A stretch of DNA of 64,000 nucleotides from assembly GCF_014635025.1 (NCBI RefSeq), contig NZ_BMCE01000003.1, forward strand, positions 1 through 64,000, written 5' to 3'. Below the pieces are notes generated by a model. The model had not been told where the DNA came from, did not search any database, and saw nothing but the letters and a program-made list of their open reading frames with translations. Origin of the DNA: Fictibacillus barbaricus. Its GTDB lineage: Bacteria; Bacillota; Bacilli; Bacillales; Fictibacillaceae. This document shows positions 49,902 through 58,428 of this stretch, piece after piece. Positions within the stretch are counted from its first letter, which is position 1. Every line of letters begins with the position of its first letter. The position numbers and the translations under genes were made by a program.

Positions 49902-49953
49902 TGAACTGCACCCCAATGATTAGACTCGGCTAATAATTGGAGGTGCATTTTTT
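49902..49953 (+). mobile_element. Probable IS3-family end remnant, doubling as terminator
   Basis: TGAACTGCACCCCAATGATTAGAC (from 49902) resembles the terminal inverted repeat of IS150-group IS3 elements as I remember it. Its arm TGCACCCCAAT can fold with ATTGGAGGTGCA (49936-49947), one base bulged, ahead of a T run, so it could end sstT transcription. A short frame after it (MEKPYFG then stop) may be a vestige. No transposase remains. Confidence 0.4.
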
Positions 49954-50046
49954 ATGGAAAAACCGTACTTTGGTTAAGAGGAATTTTAAGTAAATACATT
50001 GAATGACTTAAGGTAGTAGAAATTCTTGAAAAAATAGGAGGAAATC

Positions 50047-50442
50047 ATGGGAAGATTAATTCATTTTGAAATTCATGTGGATAATATGGAACGGGCAATG
50101 AAGTTTTATGGAGAGGTATTCGGGTGGTCATTCGAAGACTGGAGTGAATATGCAGGAAGGCCTTACTTTGGGGCCGTGACAGGGGACGAGAATGAAATGG
50201 GGATCAATGGGGCTTTGATGAAGCGGCAAAGTGCTCCACCTGAACCTCACCAAGCATTAAATGGATTTGCTTGCACAATGGGTGTTGAAGATTACGATCA
50301 AACAGAGGCTAAAATTCTTGAGAATGGTGGCAAGGTTGCAATGCCTAAATATGCCCTTCCTGGAATGGCTTGGCAAGGATACTATATGGATACCGAAGGC
50401 AATATTTTCGGAATCCATCAACCTGATGAGAATGCAAAATAG
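50047..50442 (+). CDS. VOC family protein (glyoxalase/bleomycin-resistance fold)
   Basis: A 131-residue metalloprotein of the vicinal oxygen chelate superfamily. Two beta-alpha-beta-beta-beta modules are recognisable: FEIHVDNMERAMKFYGEVFGW at the start and GYYMDTEGNIFGIHQP at the end, with His8 and the C-terminal Glu/His as possible metal ligands. The substrate is unknown. ATAGGAGG precedes the ATG. The next gene starts 23 bases after the stop, so the two probably form one unit. Confidence 0.88.
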   Translation: MGRLIHFEIHVDNMERAMKFYGEVFGWSFEDWSEYAGRPYFGAVTGDENEMGINGALMKRQSAPPEPHQALNGFACTMGVEDYDQTEAKILENGGKVAMPKYALPGMAWQGYYMDTEGNIFGIHQPDENAK

Positions 50443-50465
50443 AATCCTTTAGGGTGAATAAAAAC

Positions 50466-50837
50466 ATGAAATCACAAGACACGGCAGGCATGCTTGAAAA
50501 TGTGCGCAATATCTGTCTTGCACTGCCCGAAGCAGTTGAACATATTGACGGTTTTGGTCACAATACGTTTAAAATTAATGGAAAATCATTCGTCATATCA
50601 GGCGAAAGCGAGAAAGGATTCAGCTTGTCGTTCAAGTCAGATCGGGAAACTCAAGAATTCTTGCTGCAGAAAGAGCATTTTTTTAAAACTCCATACATAG
50701 GGCGACATGGGTGGGTATCTATTGAAAATCCGGAGCGTGGAGCCTGGGATGAATTGATCGGTCTTATTCAGGAAGCCTATTTACGTGCGGCACCGAAGCG
50801 TTTAGTTAAGAAATGGATGGAGTTGCATCAAAGTTGA
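50466..50837 (+). CDS. MmcQ/YjbR family protein
   Basis: A 123-residue protein of the MmcQ/YjbR (CyaY-like fold) family, DNA-binding or unknown in role. CLALPEAVEHIDGFGHNTFKI, the core KINGKSFVI and the C-terminal SYHLV-like EAYLRAAPKRLVKK segment fit the family. AGGGTG at 50450-50455 suits the ATG at 50466 rather than the GTG at 50454. It is followed by a terminator. Confidence 0.85.
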   Translation: MKSQDTAGMLENVRNICLALPEAVEHIDGFGHNTFKINGKSFVISGESEKGFSLSFKSDRETQEFLLQKEHFFKTPYIGRHGWVSIENPERGAWDELIGLIQEAYLRAAPKRLVKKWMELHQS

Positions 50838-50899
50838 AAAAAGGATATCTGCCTTACTTTTTTAAGGACCTTATCCTATAATCGTATACAATTTAAAAG

Positions 50900-50933
50900 A
50901 AGGCAACTACCCCTTATGGGAGTTGCCTTTTTA
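50900..50933. terminator. Bidirectional terminator
   Basis: AAGGCAACT (50900-50908) and CCC pair with GGG and AGTTGCCTT (50921-50929), followed by T residues. It lies between convergent genes. Confidence 0.88.
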
Positions 50934-50965
50934 CGTTTAAAAAAAGCGGTTGTTAGAAGATAAAT

Positions 50966-52483
50966 TTACATATCTGTTTGGTGTCTATTTGAATTGGAAT
51001 GATTGGAGGAATGAAAAGGTATGATTTTTAACGGTCTCATCATATCATGGTCTTCATGCTCTAAACGGTGACAATGCCATACATAGTCTCCTGAAAATGG
51101 CTGAAACTTCATGATGATTCGAACTGTCTCTCCGCCAGCTACCAGGACTGTATCTTTTAAACCGTAATCTGCAGGGAGAGGAATTAACAGCCTTCCATCC
51201 TTATCGTAACGATCAAGGACACGAAAATTAACCAGATGTACATGAATAGGATGAATTCCCGGGGTTAAATTCACTAACTCCCATATTTCGATAGAATTGA
51301 GGAGTGGTGTTTCTGTAGCGGGGTCCATCCATTCTTTATCGTCAAATAAAAGCATAAGACGACCATATTCATCTTGTGAGTCATTTAATGTTATGCGTCT
51401 TATCTTTCTTACTTTATTTACTCGGAGGGGTTCAATACGGCTTAAGAGTAATGGGACTTTGCTTTGATCAGGGCAAGATAAAGATTTAGATACTCGGAAT
51501 TCCATTATCTCACCAGTTGGATTTTCTAATTCAAAACCATCTTGTAATACTATTTTTTGTCCCCCTAATCTTGAAAAATCAACAACGATGTCGATTCGTT
51601 CAGCAGGTGAAACATCCAAACTTTCTACTTTAATCGGCCGGGTAAGCAGGCCGCCATCAGTTCCAATTAAATAAAAAGGACGTAGGTTGCTTAATTGGAA
51701 CTTGTATGTTCGAGAATTAGAAGCGTTTAATAAACGAAATCTGTATTTGCGGGGCTCTACATTTAAAAATGGCCAGACTTTCCCGTTTACGGTAATCGTA
51801 TCTCCTAAAAACGAAGGAACGATAGAAGGGTACGGTAAATTAGGAGATGGATTGTCTGGTTGTGCAGGATAAAAGAGCGAACCGTCCGGATTGAATGTTT
51901 TGTCTTGAATCATTAGTGGTACCTCGTATTTACCTTTCGGAAGGGGAAGTGTTCTTTCTTGTTCATCCCTAACGAAGTAAAGTCCTGCAAGACCTGCATA
52001 CACATTCAGACGGGTAATTCCAAGTGCATGGTCATGGTACCAAAGGTTAGCTGCTCGTTCTGTATTTGGATAATGATAGATCTCTTTCATAAAGTGAGGG
52101 CCAGTTTGCTGAAAGTTTCTCGTAAACCAGGCTTCAGGATGACCGTCACTATCTGGTTCTGACGGGCTTCCGTGCAGGTGCACAACTGTTCGTACTTCTG
52201 GATTGTGATGTGCTCCGTGAATGGTTTTATCAACAGGTAAAAAGTGTTTTAAGGGTAAATGGTTTGTCCATCTCACATATATAGGCTGATTTTTTTCTAC
52301 ATTAAATGTTGGGCCTGGTACTTGCCCATTATATCCCCATACCTTCGTTTTAGGTAAATCTCTATGAAACTTGTGCAGTGTTTCAATCATACTCACTTCA
52401 TAAAGCGGCGCCCCTTGATAAGATTCCTTGGGTGTAATAAACGAAGGGATAGGAAGGGCATCAACAAACTTTTTTAATTCCAA
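50966..52483 (-). CDS. cotA: CotA-like multicopper oxidase (spore coat laccase)
   Basis: Three-domain copper oxidase of 505 residues, close to the 513 of B. subtilis CotA, an outer spore-coat laccase that also oxidises bilirubin. Copper motifs are present in order: VHLHG, LWYHDHA, HPIHVHLVNF and HCHRLEHEDHDMM, the last holding the type 1 site with the axial Met. The N-terminus (FVDALPIPSFI) aligns with CotA from a TTG at 52483, which has GAGGAG ten bases upstream; the longer frame is not needed. There is no signal peptide, as expected for a coat protein. Confidence 0.92.
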   Translation of the reverse strand: MELKKFVDALPIPSFITPKESYQGAPLYEVSMIETLHKFHRDLPKTKVWGYNGQVPGPTFNVEKNQPIYVRWTNHLPLKHFLPVDKTIHGAHHNPEVRTVVHLHGSPSEPDSDGHPEAWFTRNFQQTGPHFMKEIYHYPNTERAANLWYHDHALGITRLNVYAGLAGLYFVRDEQERTLPLPKGKYEVPLMIQDKTFNPDGSLFYPAQPDNPSPNLPYPSIVPSFLGDTITVNGKVWPFLNVEPRKYRFRLLNASNSRTYKFQLSNLRPFYLIGTDGGLLTRPIKVESLDVSPAERIDIVVDFSRLGGQKIVLQDGFELENPTGEIMEFRVSKSLSCPDQSKVPLLLSRIEPLRVNKVRKIRRITLNDSQDEYGRLMLLFDDKEWMDPATETPLLNSIEIWELVNLTPGIHPIHVHLVNFRVLDRYDKDGRLLIPLPADYGLKDTVLVAGGETVRIIMKFQPFSGDYVWHCHRLEHEDHDMMRPLKIIPFHSSNHSNSNRHQTDM

Positions 52484-52734
52484 ACATTTCAAACTCCTCT
52501 TTAAAAAGTTTCCTCTCATTATATTCAATGGTCAATCATTGGATTTTGCTTGTTTTAATGCCCAATCATAAAATCTTTTTTAACATCAACTACACTTTTG
52601 TCTATAAGCAGCATTCCAGATATGTTGAAGTAGCTACGAAAAGGTTCGTTAACTTAGAAACTATGTTAATTCTATCAATGATATGGCTAAACTATTATTA
52701 GTATAAAAATTTGTAAAAAATTGGGGTGTTCGTT

Positions 52735-53808
52735 TTGAAAGGATTCATCTTCACACTTGTTTCGGTTCTCATTCTTTCAGGATGTTTTAATGAAGATAAA
52801 CAAACATCTGAAAAGAACGATAAAGAGGCTGTAGAAGTTCTTGCAAGACAAGCTGAGGTTATCGCAACAGATTTAGAAATACCTTGGAATATCAACAAAC
52901 AGGATAACACCTTTTATATGAGCCAACGGCCAGGCTATATCATTAAAGTCGATGGGGATAGCGGTTCGAAAACAGTTCAGAATGTAGAGGTTACGAAGGA
53001 AGTCCTGCATTCAGGTGAGGGAGGATTGCTAGGTTTCATCCTTGCTCCTGACTTTAATGCTTCCCAAGAAGCGATTGCCTACCATACCTATAGACAGGAT
53101 GGTGCTGTTTTTAACCGTATTATCGTGCTTAAACTTAACGGCAATACATGGACGGAAAGAGGAATTATACTCGAGGGAATCCCTGGAGGAAGAATCCATA
53201 ACGGCGGGCGAATTCAAATTGGACCGGATGGAAAGTTGTACGCTACCGCAGGTGATGCCGGGAACCAGGAAAACGCTCAAAACATTCAAAGTCTGGGAGG
53301 CAAAATTTTGCGGATGGACTTGGATGGTACGATACCAAACGATAACCCATTTAGTAATTCTTATGTCTATTCTTATGGTCATCGAAATCCTCAAGGGTTG
53401 GCCTGGGATCAGAACGGAAATCTTTATAGCTCTGAGCATGGCCTGCAGGCTCACGATGAGATTAACTTGATAGAACCGGGAAAAAACTATGGCTGGCCGG
53501 TCATTGAGGGCGATGAACAAGCGCCTAATATGGTCTCTCCTTTATATCAATCAGGAGATGTCACATGGGCTCCATCTGGAATCGCGATTAAAGATGATAA
53601 AATCTATGTGGCGAATTTACGCGGTGAACGTATTCTAGTGTTCGATTTGACTGACAAAACCGTCAATACTTTTTTTGAAAACGCAGGGAGAATGCGGGAT
53701 GTGCTGATTGAAGGAAATGCATTATATACGATTACGAATAATCGTGACGGGAGAGGAACCCCACGTGAAGGTGATGATAAATTATTCAGACTTCCTTTAG
53801 AGGAGTAA
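52735..53808 (+). CDS. PQQ-type sugar dehydrogenase family lipoprotein
   Basis: A 357-residue lipoprotein of the glucose/sorbosone dehydrogenase beta-propeller family. The signal peptide ends in LSGC, with Cys17 as the lipid site. GGRIHNGGRIQIGPDGKLY, GHRNPQGLAWD and SEHGLQAHDEINLI are the conserved blades. The start is probably the TTG at 52735, eight bases after GGGGTG; the GTG at 52726 overlaps that site. Whether it binds PQQ or oxidises sugar is not known for Bacillus members. Confidence 0.88.
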   Translation: MKGFIFTLVSVLILSGCFNEDKQTSEKNDKEAVEVLARQAEVIATDLEIPWNINKQDNTFYMSQRPGYIIKVDGDSGSKTVQNVEVTKEVLHSGEGGLLGFILAPDFNASQEAIAYHTYRQDGAVFNRIIVLKLNGNTWTERGIILEGIPGGRIHNGGRIQIGPDGKLYATAGDAGNQENAQNIQSLGGKILRMDLDGTIPNDNPFSNSYVYSYGHRNPQGLAWDQNGNLYSSEHGLQAHDEINLIEPGKNYGWPVIEGDEQAPNMVSPLYQSGDVTWAPSGIAIKDDKIYVANLRGERILVFDLTDKTVNTFFENAGRMRDVLIEGNALYTITNNRDGRGTPREGDDKLFRLPLEE

Positions 53809-53860
53809 TTTACACAATCACTGATTAGACCAATATCCTGAAATTTTTGAGACAAAAATA

Positions 53861-53904
53861 CTTCACCCACATAGGATATAAGGAATTCCTAAAAGTGGGT
53901 GAAG
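53861..53904 (+). promoter_or_regulatory. Inverted repeat covering a ribosome-binding site
   Basis: CTTCACCCAC (53861-53870) is the exact complement of GTGGGTGAAG (53895-53904). The 3' arm is the only Shine-Dalgarno-like sequence before the ATG at 53905. The loop contains the palindrome AGGAATTCCT. No T run follows, so termination is unlikely. Confidence 0.55.
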
Positions 53905-54366
53905 ATGTTGAACTATTATAGTTTTAGACAAGATTGGACCGCCGTTTTACAACTATTAAACCAAAGCCTATATGGTGAAGAGATGGTTTGTTCAATGAGT
54001 ACGCAGCTCTATCACATCCCGGCAACCGCAAACCTAAAAGGAAATGGTGAAATGCATAATCACCTTGTTCCAGCTTCCTATCATCGGGTGACAGCAGCTG
54101 GGAGTGCGAGGCGGCTGCAAAATGGTGAATCTCATGAGTCTATCATTAAAACATTGGTCTCCTGTGTAGATAATGGACTAAAACAAGATCAAGAAGTAAA
54201 GAAATGGCTGCCTGTCATGAGAGACAATGCCCCTGAAGAGTATAAACCGTTTATTCAAACCATAATCGATTGGCAGGAGCAAACCGAACAAAGTTTATCT
54301 TCGGCTAAACGGCTTTTAAATCAAATGGGATATGGAACACAGGAGCTATTTCAGAATCAATATTGA
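53905..54366 (+). CDS. Hypothetical helical protein
   Basis: A 153-residue protein that I do not recognise. It looks all-helical and soluble, with a His-rich stretch (MHNHLVPASYHR, about 51-62) and a C-terminal amphipathic region (QEQTEQSLSSAKRLLNQMGYG). A ferritin-like or coat-associated bundle is conceivable, but no metal motif is clear. The start is the ATG at 53905 immediately after an inverted repeat that hides the ribosome site. It is followed by its own terminator. Confidence 0.65.
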   Translation: MLNYYSFRQDWTAVLQLLNQSLYGEEMVCSMSTQLYHIPATANLKGNGEMHNHLVPASYHRVTAAGSARRLQNGESHESIIKTLVSCVDNGLKQDQEVKKWLPVMRDNAPEEYKPFIQTIIDWQEQTEQSLSSAKRLLNQMGYGTQELFQNQY

Positions 54367-54401
54367 AACTATCTTTTTCAATTAAATAGATTGTTACCAA
54401 G

Positions 54402-54425
54402 GCCAGCATCTTATGTTGGCTTTTT
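54402..54425 (+). terminator. Terminator
   Basis: GCCAGCAT (54402-54409) pairs with ATGTTGGC (54413-54420), one G-U pair, followed by five T residues. It lies inside the longest possible frame of the next gene, which argues for the shorter form. Confidence 0.8.
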
Positions 54426-54510
54426 ATTATTTCTGGTGCTCTATCCCAGTAACCATATTCCTGTTCGCCCATATGATATGAATAAAATTCATCCAAACAA
54501 GGAGCATGTT

Positions 54511-55230
54511 ATGTATAACCAATACTATGGCAGGACTACCATGAATCCGAGTATCATTGCTTCTGCCAACGGAGATGTAACGGGAGATGGAGTTCCTGAC
54601 ACCGTGTATTTAACAGGAACAAAGACTCCTGACAGTCCGTTTATTCAGAATATCACTCTCGTCATACAGGATGGAAGAACAGGCGGTGTATCAAGGGTGC
54701 CGCTGCGTGAAAATGCGGGCTACAACCCTGTTTTATACTTGGGTGATTTTACCGGTAATCGAGTGAATGATATTCTTATAAGCATAAATTCGGGAGGCAG
54801 CGGTGCTTACACGTATGACTATGTTTATTCCTTCATAAACCATAATCCAGAGATCCTTTTTGATTATAATACCTATAACGAACAATACCAATATGAGGTT
54901 ATTTATCAGGATAACTACAAAGTTAAAGTTATCAGCAAGAGCAATAATCAAACTTATTTCATAGACATTTCGACAAGAGATCCTGAGTATTTGAATGGTA
55001 TATATCAGGCAAACGGCAAGCTGAAAAGTCCAGTAACGGGATTCGTTAATGCTTTAAGCGGGCTGTATCCGGTTGATTTTGACTGGAACGGTGTTTGTGA
55101 ACTGCTAGCTTATCAAAAGGTAGCAGGGCTATATAATGCTGATGCTTTAGGTTATGTCATGAACACCTTGGGGTGGAAAAATAATCGTTTTGCTCTTCAG
55201 AATCAGTATTTAGCCATCTTTGGGTCTTAG
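54511..55230 (+). CDS. VCBS-repeat-like hypothetical protein
   Basis: A 239-residue protein. The segment ANGDVTGDGVPDTVYLTG near the N-terminus and LGDFTGNRVNDILIS later look like calcium-binding FG-GAP/VCBS repeat modules. VDFDWNGVCELLAYQKV near the C-terminus is a third, looser one. No signal peptide is seen with the chosen start, the ATG at 54511, which has AAGGAG about six bases upstream. Similar proteins occur in spore formers; a surface or coat location is a guess. Confidence 0.7.
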   Translation: MYNQYYGRTTMNPSIIASANGDVTGDGVPDTVYLTGTKTPDSPFIQNITLVIQDGRTGGVSRVPLRENAGYNPVLYLGDFTGNRVNDILISINSGGSGAYTYDYVYSFINHNPEILFDYNTYNEQYQYEVIYQDNYKVKVISKSNNQTYFIDISTRDPEYLNGIYQANGKLKSPVTGFVNALSGLYPVDFDWNGVCELLAYQKVAGLYNADALGYVMNTLGWKNNRFALQNQYLAIFGS

Positions 55231-55235
55231 CTAAT

Positions 55236-55273
55236 AAGATCTAGCCCTGTAGTAGTCGGGTTAGATCTTTTTA
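55236..55273 (+). terminator. Terminator
   Basis: AAGATCTAGCCC (55236-55247) pairs with GGGTTAGATCTT (55258-55269), followed by T residues. Confidence 0.9.
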
Positions 55274-55443
55274 CTTTTCATGATACTCATCCATTAAGGG
55301 TATAAATAATTGGGATTGTACATACGGGGCTATTGTTCAAATCGTATTCTTTGATTTTATTGAGAACGGATACTAATATAAATAAGAACGTAACTTAAAA
55401 AAAGAAAGTAAAGTATAAAGAAGAAAAGGTGGAGAGACACAAC

Positions 55444-56568
55444 ATGATGAATGAGAAATATGCACCATTATTTAAACCTTTCAGCTTCAAAAACGGTGTG
55501 GAGTTAAAAAACCGTATCGTTATGGCACCGATGACAAATTTCTCATCAAATCCGGATGGAACGGTAACTGACGAAGAGATTCGCTATTATGAACGCCGTT
55601 CTGGAGGCGTTGGCATGGTGATCACAGCCTGTACCAATGTAACGGCTAACGGTAAGGGATTTCCTGGTGAGTTTGCAGGAGATACAGACGAGATGATTCC
55701 AAGCCTTCGGAGGTTGGCAGAAGCAATTAAAGCGAAGGGTTCAAAAGCCATCCTGCAGATCTTTCACGGCGGCCGTGAAGTTCCGCCAGAACTTGTTCCG
55801 AACGGGGATGTTGTGAGTGCCAGCGACATTCCATCTGCAGAAGGAAAGCCAGTCCCTCGTCTGCTGACAACATCTGAAGTAGAATCCATCATCCGTGATT
55901 TTGGAGAAGCGACAAGACGTGCTATTGAGGCGGGTTACGATGGTGTTGAAATTCATGGAGCGAACGGTTACCTCATTCAACAGTTCTTCTCACCTCACGC
56001 AAACCGCCGGGAAGATGAGTGGGGAGGATCTCTGGAAAAACGTATGGCGTTTCCTCTAGCAGTCGTAGATTCTGTGAAAAAAGCGGTGGCTGAGCATGCT
56101 GATGACTCCTTCATCGTCGGATATCGATTCTCGCCGGAAGAACCAGAAACACCTGGGATCACGATGGCTGACACGCTTTGCCTAGTGGACGCACTAAGCG
56201 AGAAGGAACTGGATTACCTACATGTTTCCTTGATGGATTTCTGGTCTGAGCCAAGACGAGGAGTAGACGATACTCGCCCACGCATTGAGATTATTCAAGA
56301 AAGAACAGGAGACCGCGTCCCGGTGATCGGTGTCGGTTCCATTTATACAGCAGAAGATGCCCTAAAAGCTGTTCAGACGGGTGTTCCTTTGATCGCCCTT
56401 GGGCGTGAGCTGATCATCGATCCGGATTGGGTACAAAAAATTGAACAAGGCAAAGAGACTGAAATCGTTACAAAGATCGATAAAGCGAAACAAAAAGAAC
56501 TCGTCGTTCCAGATCCGTTATGGAACGCGATCATTAACTCACCGGGCTGGTTCCCTGGAGTGGAATAG
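55444..56568 (+). CDS. NADH:flavin oxidoreductase, Old Yellow Enzyme family
   Basis: FMN-dependent ene-reductase-like protein, 374 residues. LKNRIVMAPMTNFSS at the N-terminus, FHGGREV, the catalytic pair in GVEIHGANGYLIQQFFSP and ANRREDEWGGSLEKRM are classic family motifs. VGSIYTAEDAL and LGRELIIDPDW close the barrel. The natural substrate is unknown; the YqiG group is the nearest I can name. GGTGGAG precedes the ATG at 55444, and the next codon but one offers another ATG at 55447. Confidence 0.92.
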   Translation: MMNEKYAPLFKPFSFKNGVELKNRIVMAPMTNFSSNPDGTVTDEEIRYYERRSGGVGMVITACTNVTANGKGFPGEFAGDTDEMIPSLRRLAEAIKAKGSKAILQIFHGGREVPPELVPNGDVVSASDIPSAEGKPVPRLLTTSEVESIIRDFGEATRRAIEAGYDGVEIHGANGYLIQQFFSPHANRREDEWGGSLEKRMAFPLAVVDSVKKAVAEHADDSFIVGYRFSPEEPETPGITMADTLCLVDALSEKELDYLHVSLMDFWSEPRRGVDDTRPRIEIIQERTGDRVPVIGVGSIYTAEDALKAVQTGVPLIALGRELIIDPDWVQKIEQGKETEIVTKIDKAKQKELVVPDPLWNAIINSPGWFPGVE

Positions 56569-56574
56569 ATAGAA

Positions 56575-56604
56575 AAGAAGCAGGGCTGTCCTGCTTCTTT
56601 TTTT
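56575..56604 (+). terminator. Terminator
   Basis: AAGAAGCAGG (56575-56584) pairs with CCTGCTTCTT (56590-56599), followed by T residues. Confidence 0.92.
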
Positions 56605-56682
56605 GTTTGCTCCTTCCTATGATACAATCTTATACAGATAAAGTTTGGTCGCAGGATAAATTATAGAAATCAAGGTGTTAGT

Positions 56683-57807
56683 ATGGGAAAAATCGTTGTA
56701 ATAGGAGCGGGAATACTAGGTGCATCTACTGCCTATCACCTAGCTAAGGCAGGGGCCGACGTTACTTTGGTGGATCGCCGGGATCGTGGGCAGGCGACGG
56801 ATGCTGCAGCTGGAATCGTTTGTCCGTGGCTATCACAGCGCAGGAACAAAGCCTGGTATCAGCTGGCAAAAGGCGGTGCCAGTTATTACCCGGAATTGAT
56901 CCGTCAACTGGAGGCTGACGGTGAAACGGAGACAGGGTATAAACGCGTAGGCACACTTAGTCTGCATACTGATCCAGATAAGCTGGAAAAAATGGCTGAA
57001 CGAGCGCGTAAACGCCGTGAAGATGCTCCTGAAATCGGGGAAATTACGATTTTGTCACCAGAAGAAACAAAGCGGCTGTTCCCGCCTTTGTCAGCTGAAT
57101 ACGGTTCTGTTTTTGTAAGCGGCGGGGCTAGGGTGAATGGAAGAAAGATGCGAAATGCTTTAGTGAACGCAGCTGTCAAGAATGGTTCCGAAATGTTAAA
57201 CGGAAATGCTTCCCTTAATCTCGAAAACGGTCGTGTAGCTGGGGTTAGTATCGATGGCAAAGCCTTGCAAGCCGATCAAGTCATCGTTACAGCAGGCGCA
57301 TGGTCAAACGAAATTTTAAAGCCATTGGGGATCGAGTTCAAAGTAACACCGCAAAAAGCACAGATCATACATCTGAAGCTTCCTGAAACGGATACGGGCT
57401 TCTGGCCTGTTGTGATGCCCCCAACCAATCAATACATTCTTGCTTTTGAAGATGGACGTGTTGTTGTAGGAGCCACACACGAGGATGAAGCGGGGTTTGA
57501 TGACCGGATAACGGCTGGTGGGGTGCATGAGATTCTGACGAAAGCATTGCCCATCGCTCCTGGTTTATCAGAAGCTGGACTGGTAGAAACACGAGTAGGC
57601 TTTCGGCCGTTCACTCCAGGTTTTCTGCCTGTTATCGGGGCATTGCCTGACTATAAAAATATTTGGGTAGCTAACGGACTCGGAGCATCTGGCTTAACGA
57701 GCGGCCCTTATTTAGGAGCAGAACTTGCAAAGCTTGCTCTTGGGAAGCCAACAGAACTAGACCTCTCCAACTATAATGTGGCAGGTGCTATTGAACACAA
57801 AAAATGA
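56683..57807 (+). CDS. FAD-dependent oxidoreductase, DAO/glycine oxidase-like
   Basis: A 374-residue flavoenzyme of the D-amino acid oxidase superfamily. The N-terminal dinucleotide fold is VVIGAGILGASTAYHLAKAG, with the acidic partner in LVDRRDRG. VETRVGFRPFTPGFLPVIG and ANGLGASGLTSGPYLG are the C-terminal FAD contacts seen in glycine and sarcosine oxidases. The amine substrate is not known. AAGGTG lies upstream of the ATG at 56683. Monocistronic. Confidence 0.92.
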   Translation: MGKIVVIGAGILGASTAYHLAKAGADVTLVDRRDRGQATDAAAGIVCPWLSQRRNKAWYQLAKGGASYYPELIRQLEADGETETGYKRVGTLSLHTDPDKLEKMAERARKRREDAPEIGEITILSPEETKRLFPPLSAEYGSVFVSGGARVNGRKMRNALVNAAVKNGSEMLNGNASLNLENGRVAGVSIDGKALQADQVIVTAGAWSNEILKPLGIEFKVTPQKAQIIHLKLPETDTGFWPVVMPPTNQYILAFEDGRVVVGATHEDEAGFDDRITAGGVHEILTKALPIAPGLSEAGLVETRVGFRPFTPGFLPVIGALPDYKNIWVANGLGASGLTSGPYLGAELAKLALGKPTELDLSNYNVAGAIEHKK

Positions 57808-57808
57808 G

Positions 57809-57844
57809 AAAAGACAACTTCCAAAAGGGGAAGTTGTCTTTTTT
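57809..57844. terminator. Bidirectional terminator
   Basis: AAAAGACAACTTCC (to 57822) pairs with GGAAGTTGTCTTTT (from 57829). It serves the convergent genes on both sides. Confidence 0.92.
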
Positions 57845-58331
57845 ACGTAGTACTTTTTAAGCTGAAATACTCCAAATATTCATTTACCTGATATACATCG
57901 TAAATTTTATTCGTTAAACAGAATTTAAAGATCAAATCGTTGGTATCGCTATTCGATAACGAAAATCCTGCTGACCCTAAGAGTTCATCTGTATCTTCTT
58001 CAGATAACTCTAAGGCAAGGGCAAGTGCAAGAATCGTATTTTTCTTTGGCCGGTAACCGATGGAACGTATTTTAGAGAAATGCTTTCGGTCTATACCAGC
58101 TTTTCTGTATACTTCAGCGTCAGAAAGACCTTTTTGGTCGATGAGTTGAAAAAGTTTTTGCTGCAGGGTTTGTTTTCGATTCTTATTGATGTAATGATCC
58201 AGCTCAAAGTGAATGCTCTGCTCCTGAATATCTTCTTCCATCCACCTCGGTGACTGACAAATCTGAATCTCTAGTAATAAGTGCTCCTGGATAAAAGCCT
58301 CTAGTTTCAATAAAATATTTTGATCAAGCAT
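57843..58331 (-). CDS. XRE-like helix-turn-helix protein
   Basis: A 162-residue protein. An N-terminal helical part (about 1-50) precedes a Cro/XRE-type helix-turn-helix at about 55-90 (LSDAEVYRKAGIDRKHFSKI), then a further helical region. AAGGAG precedes the ATG at 58331. It is transcribed divergently from the VWA gene over a 97-base spacer that contains an inverted repeat, so it may regulate the pair. I do not know an experimentally studied member. Confidence 0.75.
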   Translation of the reverse strand: MLDQNILLKLEAFIQEHLLLEIQICQSPRWMEEDIQEQSIHFELDHYINKNRKQTLQQKLFQLIDQKGLSDAEVYRKAGIDRKHFSKIRSIGYRPKKNTILALALALELSEEDTDELLGSAGFSLSNSDTNDLIFKFCLTNKIYDVYQVNEYLEYFSLKSTT

Positions 58332-58345
58332 ACGGCCAGCTCCTT

Positions 58346-58371
58346 AAATGTCGCTTTACAGGCGACCATTT
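58346..58371. promoter_or_regulatory. Candidate operator of the XRE/VWA pair
   Basis: AAATGTCGC (58346-58354) and GCGACCATTT (58362-58371) form an inverted repeat with one bulged base and a seven-base spacer. It sits in the divergent intergenic region between start codons. Confidence 0.55.
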
Positions 58372-58428
58372 GTTGGATAAATCTAACTATGATTATAGCA
58401 TGACAAAAAGATAGGGAGAGGATTAGAA

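Noticed and set aside
54391-54510. Longer form of the VCBS-like protein with a hydrophobic N-terminus
   Set aside because: The upstream codons include the terminator of the previous gene at 54402-54425. AAGGAG lies before the ATG at 54511.
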